Below are positions 24,844 through 34,397 of a stretch of DNA of 64,000 nt, in pieces (position 1 is the first letter of the stretch; each line of letters opens with the position of its first letter). The position numbers and the translations under genes were made by a program. Where the stretch lies: assembly GCF_018613715.1 (NCBI RefSeq), contig NZ_JAGGPT010000011.1, forward strand, positions 1 to 64,000, written 5' to 3'. Origin of the DNA: Chryseobacterium sp. ISL-6. Its GTDB lineage: Bacteria; Bacteroidota; Bacteroidia; Flavobacteriales; Weeksellaceae. The notes below the pieces were generated by a model. That model saw only the letters and a list, made by a program, of their open reading frames with translations, was not told the DNA's origin and did no database searches.

Positions 24844-26715
24844 TTATTGTGGCATTGCTTTCCATTTTTGAAGAATGGAAGTATAGAAATACATAAATAT
24901 AAAACCACATACAAATATAATAAAGCTCAGATTAAGGCCCATAGAATCAATAATTGTTGGACATTCGGCATACGAATGTACAGTACTCGTACTTATACAC
25001 GTCGCTTTCTGATGGATAGTGATAATTCCGAAGATAAGAAATAAGAAAAGCACAAATCCACTCATTGAAATAGTAATAAAAATCGAAGATACCAGCTTTC
25101 CAACTTTTCGCATCATCAATAAGGGAACTAAAAGAATGATCAAAGAGATAAAAAGAGTAAAATAAGAAGCAAAAAACTCTTCCTTTCCCCGGACTAACAC
25201 AGAATATAAAACGGTAAGTAACGTGACGGCTAAAATCAATACTCCGGCACTGATGACACTGAATAATAGTGATTTCAATCCTACAATTCTAAAACTAAAA
25301 ATAAAAGCTGCCAGGAAAAAAGAGATCCATAAGTAGATATGAATATTCTCCGAGAAGAAATCCATATTTTTTATTGTATTAACATTGTTCAGAACATCTT
25401 TCAAAGAATCTGTGTAAAAGTAATAGTCTGTAAGATTATTTTTAAAATACTTTTCAGGAGAAACCTGTTGATGAATATCAGGGTTAAGAGCTACTATAGC
25501 TAAAGAATCCCTTACGATCGTTCCATTATCCGCAATAGCCGCTTCGGTATCTGTAACAGCATAATCAGCTTCATATTCTCTGGAGGTTGATGGATCATCA
25601 GCTTCATTGTAGTTTCTAACCTTTCGTATAAAATATTTGGGTTCAAAATTATTATTCTGTGTGGAATAGATCATTTTCGCCCATTCTTTAGCTTCCAGAT
25701 TAGTCTGTATTTTATATTCTTTTGATATTTTCAAAAAATCAGAAAGTAAGCTTTCTAATTCTGCAGGATTGTTTTTATTTAAAAGATCAGTAGTCTTTTT
25801 ATTAATTTCAAAAGCTAATTTTTTGTAGTCACTGCTTGTATAACCTTCCGTATTCATATCATTATAATTTTGCTCTTTTACATAATGAACATCCTTAGAA
25901 GTCTCATCATAGAAAATTTTAGAAAAATTATAATAGCTTAAACCTGTTGTCTGAATATATGATGAAAGATCCACAACCTCTTTTTTGAAATAGAATGTAC
26001 CAGAATTTTCTTTCAGTTCAGAATAAGCGACAGCCGTTTTATTAGTTCTTTCCGGTTCAGGAATTGCAAAATTTCCATATCTATCTTTTTTAGCAGACGT
26101 CTTGGAATACACAGAATAGTATTGATATACCCTGTTATAATAAATAAAATATTTTTTAGCCGTGTTTATTTTATTAATATCCGTTTCACAGAAAAGATCT
26201 GCAAAAGGTTTTGGAAACTTTCTGTTATCCAAGGTATAGGCTTCAAGTTCCTGTGAAAGAAAGGGTGAGGTTCTATTAATAATATCTATATTTTTCTCTA
26301 CTTGTTGATCAGGGTACTGATGATTAATAAACATCCTGAAACCTATCATATAAGAGAAAAAGAAGGTAGTACTGGTAAAAAGGATGATAAAATACTGAAC
26401 AAACTGTGAGAATAATTTCCATTTTGAAACAGGATAAAAATTCTTGAACGCATTGTTTTTGAACATCATTATGAGCCAACCTACAATCATTAAAATAGAG
26501 ATGATGAGATGAATGAATATAACACCATTTTTAAAATAATCATCTTTTACACTATAGGTCTGAAGGGAGCGCGGATCCATATGAGACCAATATCCTATTG
26601 CGAAAAACAAGATATGAATAAGTGCACTTACCAAAAGCATCCACACGATTTTTGTGTTCCAGATGGTTGGGTATCGCTCCAGTAAATATTGATTGAGTTG
26701 ATTTATTTTTTGCAT
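24844..26715 (-). CDS. Large membrane protein, probable permease of the adjacent ABC transporter
   Basis: 623 residues. One hydrophobic helix lies near 25-45, two more near 80-140, and a long hydrophilic region (about 150-450, presumably extracytoplasmic) is followed by about six C-terminal helices (460-620). This 'TM - large loop - TM bundle' layout resembles ABC-2/FtsX-type permeases, and the gene starts 20 bp after the ATPase gene. No conserved motif allows naming the substrate. Two Cys in the last extracytoplasmic loop (KATCISTSTVHSYAECP) may form a disulfide. Confidence 0.65.
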   Translation of the reverse strand: MQKINQLNQYLLERYPTIWNTKIVWMLLVSALIHILFFAIGYWSHMDPRSLQTYSVKDDYFKNGVIFIHLIISILMIVGWLIMMFKNNAFKNFYPVSKWKLFSQFVQYFIILFTSTTFFFSYMIGFRMFINHQYPDQQVEKNIDIINRTSPFLSQELEAYTLDNRKFPKPFADLFCETDINKINTAKKYFIYYNRVYQYYSVYSKTSAKKDRYGNFAIPEPERTNKTAVAYSELKENSGTFYFKKEVVDLSSYIQTTGLSYYNFSKIFYDETSKDVHYVKEQNYNDMNTEGYTSSDYKKLAFEINKKTTDLLNKNNPAELESLLSDFLKISKEYKIQTNLEAKEWAKMIYSTQNNNFEPKYFIRKVRNYNEADDPSTSREYEADYAVTDTEAAIADNGTIVRDSLAIVALNPDIHQQVSPEKYFKNNLTDYYFYTDSLKDVLNNVNTIKNMDFFSENIHIYLWISFFLAAFIFSFRIVGLKSLLFSVISAGVLILAVTLLTVLYSVLVRGKEEFFASYFTLFISLIILLVPLLMMRKVGKLVSSIFITISMSGFVLFLFLIFGIITIHQKATCISTSTVHSYAECPTIIDSMGLNLSFIIFVCGFIFMYFYTSILQKWKAMPQ

Positions 26716-26735
26716 TTTGATCGAATTAAAGAAGA

Positions 26736-27887
26736 TTAACTAACGAAAAATCTTCTTGTGGAAGATGAAATATTACGGATATAAACAATGTTGGTTTTAG
26801 CATTTCCCAATGAAGACATTACATCATAAAATTCTGTTTCTACAGAAAAATAGGCAACATATACTCCACCATTATAATTGAGTTTTTCCAGTTTTAAAGC
26901 TTTAAAAACTTCTAAAAGTTCATCTCTGGAACTGGGAGTATCAATTTCAATGATCAAATGGTTTTCTTCATTGTTCTTAAGATCAGAATTATCCTTGTAT
27001 TGTCCGTTTTTCAGGAAAATAACTTTATCCGAAACCTTTTCCACTTCATACAATTGCTGAGAACTTAAGATCAAAGCAATGGGATTATTTACTGAATTAG
27101 CAATCGCTTTCAAGTCTTCCAGAATCACCTGTTGGGCCACCACATCAAGATTAGCTAAAGGCTCATCCAACAACAGAATTTCAGGTTTTCTCAAAAGAGT
27201 GCGTGCCAGTTCAAAGCGCATTTTATATCCTGAGGATAGTTCGCTCCATTTTAAATGTTTATAATTCCACAATCCGAGACGGGCGATCATCATTAGCGTT
27301 CGGGTTTCATTTTCTTCTGTATTCACCCCGTAATTGGCAAGGACAAATTTAAGGTTGTCTTTAAGACTTCCATACCATTTGGCAGTTCGTTGCGGAATGT
27401 AAACCAATTTTGTACGAAGATCATAATCATTCTTTGGTTCCTGGTTAAATGAATATTGCAACTGACCTTGATTATAAGAAATTTCTTTTGCTAAAATTCT
27501 TAAAAGGGTGGTTTTCCCATTACCATTTTCACCAACTAATCCATAAACCTGACCTTTATTAATTGAAATGGAAACAGGTCCTAAAGAAAACCGATTACTA
27601 CCATATGATTTAGAAATATGCTCTGCGTGAAGCACTGATTTTTCTAAAGGATATTCAGGAACTTTAATTGCTTCAATTTTCTGAAGCAGATCTTTTGATT
27701 TATCAATAAATTCTTCGGTTTTATCTGGGTATTGTTCCTTCCAGTCCGTTAAAGAAATTGCTTCGTTGTAAATACCCATATTCTGAGTATCCATAGCACA
27801 GTCAAGCAATTTTCTGAATCCGAGAATAGTGTCTTTATTATCAAAGAAATGATACACGTCCGCTACTCTTTGCTGATGTTTCGTCAT
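26736..27887 (-). CDS. ABC transporter ATP-binding protein with helical N-terminal extension
   Basis: 383 residues. A helical N-terminal domain of about 85 residues precedes the ABC core. Walker A is G119-E-N-G-N-G-K-T, the Q-loop is near YIPQRT, the signature is LSSGY (217-221) and Walker B is EILLLDEP (237-243). The H-loop position reads ILSSQ277QLYE, with Gln replacing the usual switch histidine, which should slow hydrolysis. A C-terminal domain of about 80 residues follows. It is the first gene of a two-gene leftward unit with the membrane protein. The substrate is unknown. Confidence 0.88.
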   Translation of the reverse strand: MTKHQQRVADVYHFFDNKDTILGFRKLLDCAMDTQNMGIYNEAISLTDWKEQYPDKTEEFIDKSKDLLQKIEAIKVPEYPLEKSVLHAEHISKSYGSNRFSLGPVSISINKGQVYGLVGENGNGKTTLLRILAKEISYNQGQLQYSFNQEPKNDYDLRTKLVYIPQRTAKWYGSLKDNLKFVLANYGVNTEENETRTLMMIARLGLWNYKHLKWSELSSGYKMRFELARTLLRKPEILLLDEPLANLDVVAQQVILEDLKAIANSVNNPIALILSSQQLYEVEKVSDKVIFLKNGQYKDNSDLKNNEENHLIIEIDTPSSRDELLEVFKALKLEKLNYNGGVYVAYFSVETEFYDVMSSLGNAKTNIVYIRNISSSTRRFFVS

Positions 27888-28005
27888 TTGGTGTTTAAAT
27901 ATTATTTTTACTTTCTAAAGATATAAATTTTGAAGCTGTTTCCTCTTAAAATAGAAAAGAATGCATCGCTGCATCCTTTTGATATCTATGTTATTTTTTC
28001 ATAAT

Positions 28006-28509
28006 CTATGTAAGCATTGATGACATCATCATAGACATATAATAATTGGCACAATGTAGAGAATTGATCAATAGTATTTCTTTACTGGGTAGAATCTCAA
28101 AAGCTTCTGATGTTGTTATTTGGTATTCATAATTCATGGTGCTCCATTTGAGATCCGGCTTCATTACCAAAAGTTCAAGTCCTTCCTGATCTGTTAGTAC
28201 AAATGATTCTTTAAAAATACCTCTGTGCTTAAAAGCATAGCTTCTCTTCAAGTCGTCAAAGTAGGTTTGTATAACAATTTCCCCATTCCAGTTCAGTCTG
28301 AATTTTAAAAGGATCTTTTCATTGTCCTTTAACTCAATGGTTGTTCCCCAAAACCCCTTCGGTTCAATATGATACTCCAAACCATCTACAATTTCTATTA
28401 CAGCATTAAACTTAAACCAACTATTATAAATAAGTTTTCCAATTAACCTGCTCTCTTTTGTTACTTCAAAAAATAAAGAATTGCTTGATTTTGCTTGATA
28501 TTCTGCCAT
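28006..28509 (-). CDS. Hypothetical cytoplasmic protein
   Basis: 167 residues without signal peptide or membrane helix. The sequence alternates short beta strands (LFFEVTKESRLIGKLIY, IEIVDGLEYHIEPKGFWG, ILLKFRLNWNGEIVIQ, SFVLTDQEGLELLVMKP), suggesting a beta-barrel reminiscent of LURP-one/scramblase-like folds. It ends with a short Met-rich hydrophobic segment. I do not recognise the family. It is a single gene between intergenic gaps. Confidence 0.6.
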   Translation of the reverse strand: MAEYQAKSSNSLFFEVTKESRLIGKLIYNSWFKFNAVIEIVDGLEYHIEPKGFWGTTIELKDNEKILLKFRLNWNGEIVIQTYFDDLKRSYAFKHRGIFKESFVLTDQEGLELLVMKPDLKWSTMNYEYQITTSEAFEILPSKEILLINSLHCANYYMSMMMSSMLT

Positions 28510-28697
28510 GGTTATTTTTTAATTTGGTGGAATTTCTATTGGTTTTTAAATAGTATTAACAGCCTGAATTTTAACGCTCTAATTTATAAATAAATCAGCA
28601 AATATTATTTATTTTTAAACTGATCTCACAAAACTCTGCAAAATTAATTTTTAATTACATCAATTTACCCATTCAACAATAACATGTTCAACTATTT

Positions 28698-29186
28698 TTA
28701 TTTTTGCCCATGCAATATAATTTTGAATTTTTCAATTTGTCGTCTATGACGTAAAACATGAACAATTGCATGTTCCGTTAACTGTTCTATGTCATAAACT
28801 TGTCCCCACAAAGTATTTATTTTTTTGGTGTTGTCAAATTCTTCAAGCTGATCATCATGAATATTTCTGAAAGTTTCTACGGTAAAGACGAATAAGCGGT
28901 CAAAGTCTTTACGATAATCATCTATTGTCCAACGAAGTACAATGTCTGGATATTTTACATTTTGCCCCATTAATCGGATATCGATAGCATAAGCAAATCC
29001 TGCACTAACCACATGTGCCAGTATTGTCTGAATCGATTTGCAGTTAGAGTCACTTGTTTCAGCATCAATAATTGTAATTAGTTCATCATCTGAAATGTCA
29101 GTAATTACCTGTTGCAAGTCGTTAATTGCCCTTTCATATTCGTCGAGCAATGCACCAACGGCACCTTCTCTGTAAGTTTTAATCAT
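28698..29186 (-). CDS. DinB-like protein
   Basis: 162 residues, helical, with SIQTILAHVVSAGFAYAIDIR and the C-terminal EHAIVHVLRHRRQIEKF providing three His at the positions of the DinB-fold metal site. It is a second DinB relative in this window, distantly similar to the one at 20265. Enzymatic role and substrate unknown; family members include bacillithiol/mycothiol-linked transferases. Confidence 0.82.
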   Translation of the reverse strand: MIKTYREGAVGALLDEYERAINDLQQVITDISDDELITIIDAETSDSNCKSIQTILAHVVSAGFAYAIDIRLMGQNVKYPDIVLRWTIDDYRKDFDRLFVFTVETFRNIHDDQLEEFDNTKKINTLWGQVYDIEQLTEHAIVHVLRHRRQIEKFKIILHGQK

Positions 29187-29249
29187 AAATCCTATTAATT
29201 AGTTAGGTTTTGATAAATCACATTCTTTCGATTACTTTTTAAATACTCC

Positions 29250-29666
29250 CTATTCAAGATAATATTGATCAAATTCAATAGGATTTTTAGGTTTATTTAT
29301 TCCTGTCCTATTTTTAAAATCTTCCTCAATTTCAAAATTTTTCTCTGTAATAATAATCTCTTTATTGTTTTTGAATAATTTTAAAAGTTCAGCTTTATAT
29401 TTAGAGTTGAGTGACTTAAAATAATTATCATACAAACATATTCCAACTTCTTTTTCAGCAAATTGTTTTCCGAATGACGTTGTTGCCCTAGGCTTTATGT
29501 AGTAATCTCTTAAACTCCAATCATCAAAATAATAGTCCCTGTAAGTAGATTCACAATCAAGTATTTTTATTTTTTCAGTCTTATATGGATTCGCTAACAA
29601 CACATAAAAGAAAGCGGCTAAAAAACCTAATATTAGGACTCCTAGAATTGTTATTTTAGTTTTCAT
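29250..29666 (-). CDS. Hypothetical membrane-anchored protein
   Basis: 138 residues. One N-terminal hydrophobic segment (about 5-25) acts as an uncleaved anchor or signal peptide, followed by a small soluble domain with aromatic-rich YRDYYFDDWSLRDYYIKP and a C-terminus rich in Asn/Pro. No family recognised. It stands alone between the DinB gene and the carB terminator. Confidence 0.55.
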   Translation of the reverse strand: MKTKITILGVLILGFLAAFFYVLLANPYKTEKIKILDCESTYRDYYFDDWSLRDYYIKPRATTSFGKQFAEKEVGICLYDNYFKSLNSKYKAELLKLFKNNKEIIITEKNFEIEEDFKNRTGINKPKNPIEFDQYYLE

Positions 29667-29752
29667 TGTTTATAAAAAATCTTTGAGTTTATTTGAATTT
29701 CTATATAATATTAATACTATCTAAATTATACAAATAATTTAATTTTTATAAA

Positions 29753-29782
29753 AAAACCCCGTAAGTTTTCTTACGGGGTTTT
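29753..29782. terminator. Bidirectional terminator downstream of carB
   Basis: A 13-bp perfect stem, AAAACCCCGTAAG (29753-29765) with CTTACGGGGTTTT (29770-29782). It ends the leftward pyrB-carA-carB transcript. Confidence 0.8.
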
Positions 29783-29805
29783 AAAATATATTTGCTTTTC
29801 AAAGA

Positions 29806-32800
29806 TTACATCGCATTCATTTTAAAAGTCATACTTTCGATCACTTTTAAAATAGCCTCTACCGTATCCATTGATGTTAAACATGGTACTCCATTTTCAA
29901 CACTCATTCTTCGGATCTGGAAACCATCTCTTTCAACCTGCTTTCCTTTGGTCATGGTGTTGACTACATATTGTACTTTTCCTTTTTGGATCAGGTCGAT
30001 AAGGTTTACACTTTCTTCTCCGATTTTGTATCCTATTTTACAAGGGATTCCTTTTTCTTCAAAGAATTTAGCCGTTCCTTCTGTTGCCCAGATTCTGAAT
30101 CCAACTTCATGGAATCTTGCAGCCAGATCAGCAGCTTCCTGCTTGTGTTTATCAGCTACTGTGAATAATATTGATCCGTGCATCGGAACTTTTCTTCCTG
30201 CTGCAATAAGTCCTTTATAAAGAGCTTTTTCTAAAGTGGTGTCTTTCCCCATCACTTCTCCTGTAGACTTCATTTCTGGTCCTAAAGAGATATCAACTTT
30301 CGTTAATTTTGAGAATGAGAACACCGGAACTTTTACAAACACACCTTCTTTTTTCGGAACCAATCCGTTTTTATATCCCAGATCTTTCAGCTTCTGACCT
30401 AAGATAGCTTTTGTCGCTAAGTTAGCCATCGGTACATCTGTAATTTTTGAAAGGAAAGGAACTGTTCTTGATGAACGTGGGTTCACTTCGATCACGAATA
30501 CATTTCCATCAAACAGAACATATTGGATATTCATTAATCCAATAACATTCAAGCCTTTTGCCAGTCTTTGGGTGTAATCTACTAAGGTGTCAATTTCAGC
30601 TTGAGAAACATTTTGTGGTGGATATACCGCTATAGAGTCTCCGGAGTGAACTCCCGCTCTTTCGATATGTTCCATAATTCCAGGAATGATTACCGTTTCT
30701 CCGTCACAGATCGCATCTACCTCAACTTCTTTTCCGGTAATGTAACGGTCTACCAATACCGGGTGTTCCGGGCTTGCATCTACCGCAAATTCCATATAAT
30801 GAGCCAATTCTGATTCTGTATACACGATTTCCATGGCTCGCCCTCCCAGTACATAACTTGGACGAACTAAAACCGGATAACCAATCTCATTAGCAATTTT
30901 TATCGCTTCTTCTTTTGATGTCGAGGTTTTTCCTAAAGGCTGAGGAATTCCCATTTCCTGCAGCGCTTTTTCAAATTTATCTCTGTTTTCAGCTCTGTCA
31001 AGGTCTTCTAATGAAGTTCCTAAGATCTTTACTCCATAGCTTGCCAGTTTATCTGCTAAGTTAATCGCCGTTTGTCCTCCAAACTGAACAACTACTCCCA
31101 TTGGTTTCTCAAGGTCGATGATACTCATTACATCTTCTTCCGTTAAAGGTTCGAAGTATAATTTATCTGAGATTGAGAAGTCTGTAGAAACTGTTTCAGG
31201 GTTATTGTTGATGATAATCGCTTCGTAGCCCATTTCTTTGATCGCCCAAACTGAATGTACTGTAGCATAGTCAAATTCTACTCCCTGTCCTATTCTGATT
31301 GGCCCTGAGCCTAAAACGACCACTTTTTGTTTATCTGAAACCACACTTTCATTTTCCTCTTCATAAGTTCCGTAGAAATAGGGTGTTTCACTTTCAAATT
31401 CTGCCGCACAGGTGTCTACCATTTTGTAAACCGGTATCACTCCATTTTCTTTTCTGAAATTGTAAACCTCTCTTTGAGTAGATTCCCATAAGTGAGCGAT
31501 ATTCTGATCTGAGAAACCTAATTTTTTAGCTTTAATTAAAATCTCTTTATCAAATTTATGTTCAGCAATTGTTTTTTCGAAGTCAACCAGTTTCTTTAAT
31601 TTATAGATAAAGAACTTGTCAATCTTACTCCATTCTACAATCTGTTCCCAATCGTAACCTCTTCTTAAAGCATCACAAATGATGAATAATCTTTCGTCAT
31701 CACAAACTCTGATTCTTCTTTCGATGTCTTCGTCTGTTAAAGCTGCAGCTTGTTTTGTTTTTAATCCTAAGTGTCTTAAACCTGTTTCCAGGGAACGTAC
31801 CGCTTTTTGTAAAGATTCTTCAAAGTTTCTTCCGATAGCCATTACTTCTCCGGTCGCTTTCATCTGTGTTGAAAGTCTTCTGTCCGCAGTTTCAAATTTA
31901 TCGAAAGGAAATCTTGGGAATTTAGTTACCACATAGTCCAAAGCTGGTTCGAAACATGCGTAAGTTTTTCCTGTAACCGGATTCATGATCTCATCAAGGG
32001 TTAACCCAACTGCAATCTTAGCTGCAATTTTAGCGATCGGATATCCCGTCGCTTTACTTGCTAAAGCTGATGATCTTGAAACCCTCGGGTTTACTTCAAT
32101 GATATAGTATTCAAATGAATGTGGATCCAAAGCCAGCTGTACGTTACATCCCCCTTCAATCCCCAGTGCTCTGATGATTTTTAGGGAAGCATTTCTCAAC
32201 ATTTGGTATTCTCTGTCTGAAAGCGTCTGTGAAGGCGCTACCACAATTGAGTCTCCCGTATGAACTCCCACCGGGTCTATATTTTCCATGTTACAAACCA
32301 CAATTGCATTGTCGTTCGCATCACGCATTACTTCGTATTCGATTTCTTTGAAACCTGCGATTGATTTTTCAATAAGACACTGCGTTACCGGACTGTATTT
32401 CAATCCCAGTTCTGCGATCTCTTTTAATTCAGCCTCATTGGAAGCGATTCCACCTCCAGTCCCTCCCATGGTAAAGGCAGGACGAACAATAACAGGATAT
32501 CCGATTTCTTCAGCGAAATGAAGAGCTCCTTCTACTGTAGTTACAATATCAGATTCCGGAACCGGCTCGTTCAGCTCTCTCATTAATTCACGGAACAGAT
32601 CTCTGTCCTCCGCTCTGTTGATCGCTGAAAGTGTAGTTCCCAATACCTCAACTTTACATTCTTCAAGGATCCCTGATTTCTCCAATTCTACTGCCATATT
32701 CAATCCAGTCTGCCCCCCTAAAGTAGGAAGCAACGCATCCGGACGTTCCTTTCTGATGATATGACTTACAAACTGAAGGGATATCGGCTCGATATATACT

Positions 32801-32988
32801 TTATCAGCGATCTCCACATCCGTCATAATCGTTGCAGGATTTGAGTTGATCAAAATTACCTTGTAACCTTCTTCTCTTAAGGATAAACAAGCCTGCGTTC
32901 CTGCATAATCGAATTCTGCCGCCTGCCCAATGATGATAGGACCAGAACCGATTACTAAAATTGTTTTTATATCTGTACGTTTTGCCAT
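29806..32988 (-). CDS. carB: Carbamoyl-phosphate synthase large subunit
   Basis: 1,060 residues, the normal CarB length. It makes carbamoyl phosphate from bicarbonate, ammonia (channelled from CarA) and two ATP. The two homologous halves each have the N-terminal SGPIIIGQAAEFDYAGTQA / GSGPIRIGQGVEFDYA motif and an ATP-grasp domain (RPAFTMGGTGGG in the first half, RPSYVLGGRAM in the second). A C-terminal MGS-like allosteric domain starts near KVPMHGSILFTVAD. It is the third gene of the pyrB-carA-carB unit, separated from carA by a 249-bp gap with a repeat element. Confidence 0.97.
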   Translation of the reverse strand: MAKRTDIKTILVIGSGPIIIGQAAEFDYAGTQACLSLREEGYKVILINSNPATIMTDVEIADKVYIEPISLQFVSHIIRKERPDALLPTLGGQTGLNMAVELEKSGILEECKVEVLGTTLSAINRAEDRDLFRELMRELNEPVPESDIVTTVEGALHFAEEIGYPVIVRPAFTMGGTGGGIASNEAELKEIAELGLKYSPVTQCLIEKSIAGFKEIEYEVMRDANDNAIVVCNMENIDPVGVHTGDSIVVAPSQTLSDREYQMLRNASLKIIRALGIEGGCNVQLALDPHSFEYYIIEVNPRVSRSSALASKATGYPIAKIAAKIAVGLTLDEIMNPVTGKTYACFEPALDYVVTKFPRFPFDKFETADRRLSTQMKATGEVMAIGRNFEESLQKAVRSLETGLRHLGLKTKQAAALTDEDIERRIRVCDDERLFIICDALRRGYDWEQIVEWSKIDKFFIYKLKKLVDFEKTIAEHKFDKEILIKAKKLGFSDQNIAHLWESTQREVYNFRKENGVIPVYKMVDTCAAEFESETPYFYGTYEEENESVVSDKQKVVVLGSGPIRIGQGVEFDYATVHSVWAIKEMGYEAIIINNNPETVSTDFSISDKLYFEPLTEEDVMSIIDLEKPMGVVVQFGGQTAINLADKLASYGVKILGTSLEDLDRAENRDKFEKALQEMGIPQPLGKTSTSKEEAIKIANEIGYPVLVRPSYVLGGRAMEIVYTESELAHYMEFAVDASPEHPVLVDRYITGKEVEVDAICDGETVIIPGIMEHIERAGVHSGDSIAVYPPQNVSQAEIDTLVDYTQRLAKGLNVIGLMNIQYVLFDGNVFVIEVNPRSSRTVPFLSKITDVPMANLATKAILGQKLKDLGYKNGLVPKKEGVFVKVPVFSFSKLTKVDISLGPEMKSTGEVMGKDTTLEKALYKGLIAAGRKVPMHGSILFTVADKHKQEAADLAARFHEVGFRIWATEGTAKFFEEKGIPCKIGYKIGEESVNLIDLIQKGKVQYVVNTMTKGKQVERDGFQIRRMSVENGVPCLTSMDTVEAILKVIESMTFKMNAM

Positions 32989-33000
32989 TTTCTTTTTTTA

Positions 33001-33236
33001 GATACAAGATGTCAGATGCCAGATTTCAGACTTCCAACATTCTGTTTTTACTTTTTTAAATTAGATTTGAATGTATAAATCATTCTTTGAATTTCATTCA
33101 GATTTGATATTAGACTATCAACTTTTTCCACATTAAGTAGTTCTAACTCTTTTGTTAAAATTAATTTCTCAAAATTGTGCATAATTACTTTAATTTTCAA
33201 AAGTCTGATGTCTAGTGTCTGCTATCTGATGTCTGT
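33001..33236. repeat. Inverted-repeat-bounded element inside the carA-carB gap
   Basis: The left end reads AGATGTCAGATGCCAGATTT then CAGACTT. The right end, inverted, reads ACATCAGATAGCAGACACTA then GACATCAGACTT. Both ends are made of degenerate 'AGATNNCAGA' units pointing inward, and between them lies a four-helix-bundle gene remnant. Similar arms without a gene occur at 37511-37594. It looks like a small mobile or retained intervening element in a transcribed operon gap. Confidence 0.6.
33048..33182 (-). pseudogene. Internally deleted four-helix-bundle (23S rRNA intervening-sequence) protein gene
   Basis: A 44-codon ORF begins MHNFEKLILTKELELLN and continues VEKVDSLISNLNEIQRMIYT. The start (MHNF) resembles the N-terminus, and the remainder the C-terminal helix, of the ~120-residue four-helix-bundle family known from 23S rRNA intervening sequences (bAvd relatives), which ends with an '...I..LI..E...LL....V..LI..L.EI.RMI..F...L' pattern. 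The middle ~70 residues are missing. It is bounded by the inverted repeats described separately. Confidence 0.55.
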
Positions 33237-33237
33237 A

Positions 33238-34314
33238 TTATAGCTTCTTAAAGTCTTCCATTAAATCAATAAACTCATCAAACAAATAATTCGCATCTTC
33301 CGGGCCTGGACTTGCTTCCGGGTGATACTGAACTGAGAAACAAGGGTGGATTTTGTGTTTCAATCCTTCATTTGTTCTGTCGTTTAGAGCGATGTGGGTT
33401 TCGATAAGGTCTGTTCCTTTAAGACTTTCCTGATCTACTGCATAACCGTGGTTTTGGGAAGTGATCGAAACTTTATTCTTCACTAAATCTAAAACCGGGT
33501 GATTTCCTCCTCTGTGTCCGAATTTCAGTTTGAATGTTTTCGCTCCACAAGCTAACCCTATTAACTGGTGTCCTAAGCAAATTCCAAAGATCGGAACTTT
33601 TCCTAAAAGACCGCGGATCATTTCTAAGGCCTGTTGGTTATCTTCAGGATCACCAGGACCATTTGAAAGCATAATACCATCCGGATCCATTAGTAAGATC
33701 TCTTCAGCTGTTGTATCATGTGATACAACGATAATGTCGCAGTTTCTTTGAGAAAGCTCTCTGATGATTCCTAATTTAGAACCGAAATCTACCAATACTA
33801 CTTTGAAACCTCTTCCCGGATTTGCGTAAGGTGTTTTAGTAGAAACAGTTTCTACCTGGTTGGTAGGGAAAGTTGTTAATTTTAACTCTTCTACAATTGC
33901 GTTTTCATCAGCATCTGCATTTACAATTTTTCCTTTTACCACACCTGAGTTACGAAGAATTCTTGTCAGTCTTCTTGTATCTATTCCTGAAATTCCTGAA
34001 AGGTTTTTCTTTTTGAACAATTCATCCAAGGTGATCTGAGTACGGAAATTGGATGGTAGATCACAAATTTCCTTTACAATAAGACCTTTAATAGCTGGTT
34101 CAATACTTTCATAATCATCGCGGTTGATCCCATAATTTCCGATCAACGGATAAGTCATACATACAATCTGACCACAATAAGATGGGTCGGAAATCAATTC
34201 TTGATATCCCGTCATTCCGGTATTGAAAACCACTTCTCCTGCTGTTTCCAATTCTGCTCCGAAACCTTCTCCGTTAAAAACCTCTCCGGATTCTAATATT
34301 AATTTCTTTTTCAT
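33238..34314 (-). CDS. carA: Carbamoyl-phosphate synthase small subunit
   Basis: 358 residues, the normal CarA length; it hydrolyses glutamine to feed ammonia to CarB. The N-terminal domain starts LILESGEVFNGEGFGAE and contains FNTGMTGYQELISDPSYCGQ. The class I glutaminase domain has the nucleophile motif FGICLGHQL with Cys, and the His/Glu pair in SVQYHPEASPG. It lies 83 bp after pyrB and precedes carB, transcribed leftwards from the pyrB promoter region. Confidence 0.97.
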   Translation of the reverse strand: MKKKLILESGEVFNGEGFGAELETAGEVVFNTGMTGYQELISDPSYCGQIVCMTYPLIGNYGINRDDYESIEPAIKGLIVKEICDLPSNFRTQITLDELFKKKNLSGISGIDTRRLTRILRNSGVVKGKIVNADADENAIVEELKLTTFPTNQVETVSTKTPYANPGRGFKVVLVDFGSKLGIIRELSQRNCDIIVVSHDTTAEEILLMDPDGIMLSNGPGDPEDNQQALEMIRGLLGKVPIFGICLGHQLIGLACGAKTFKLKFGHRGGNHPVLDLVKNKVSITSQNHGYAVDQESLKGTDLIETHIALNDRTNEGLKHKIHPCFSVQYHPEASPGPEDANYLFDEFIDLMEDFKKL

Positions 34315-34397
34315 TTTTATTTTTGTTGTACCATGTATTCATATATAAACCTATAGACGATTTTCATGAATACCTTTTACATTAATACTTTTTACAA

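Noticed and set aside
29806..32988. Several 60-85 codon plus-strand ORFs across carB
   Set aside because: Antisense shadows of the conserved CarB frame.
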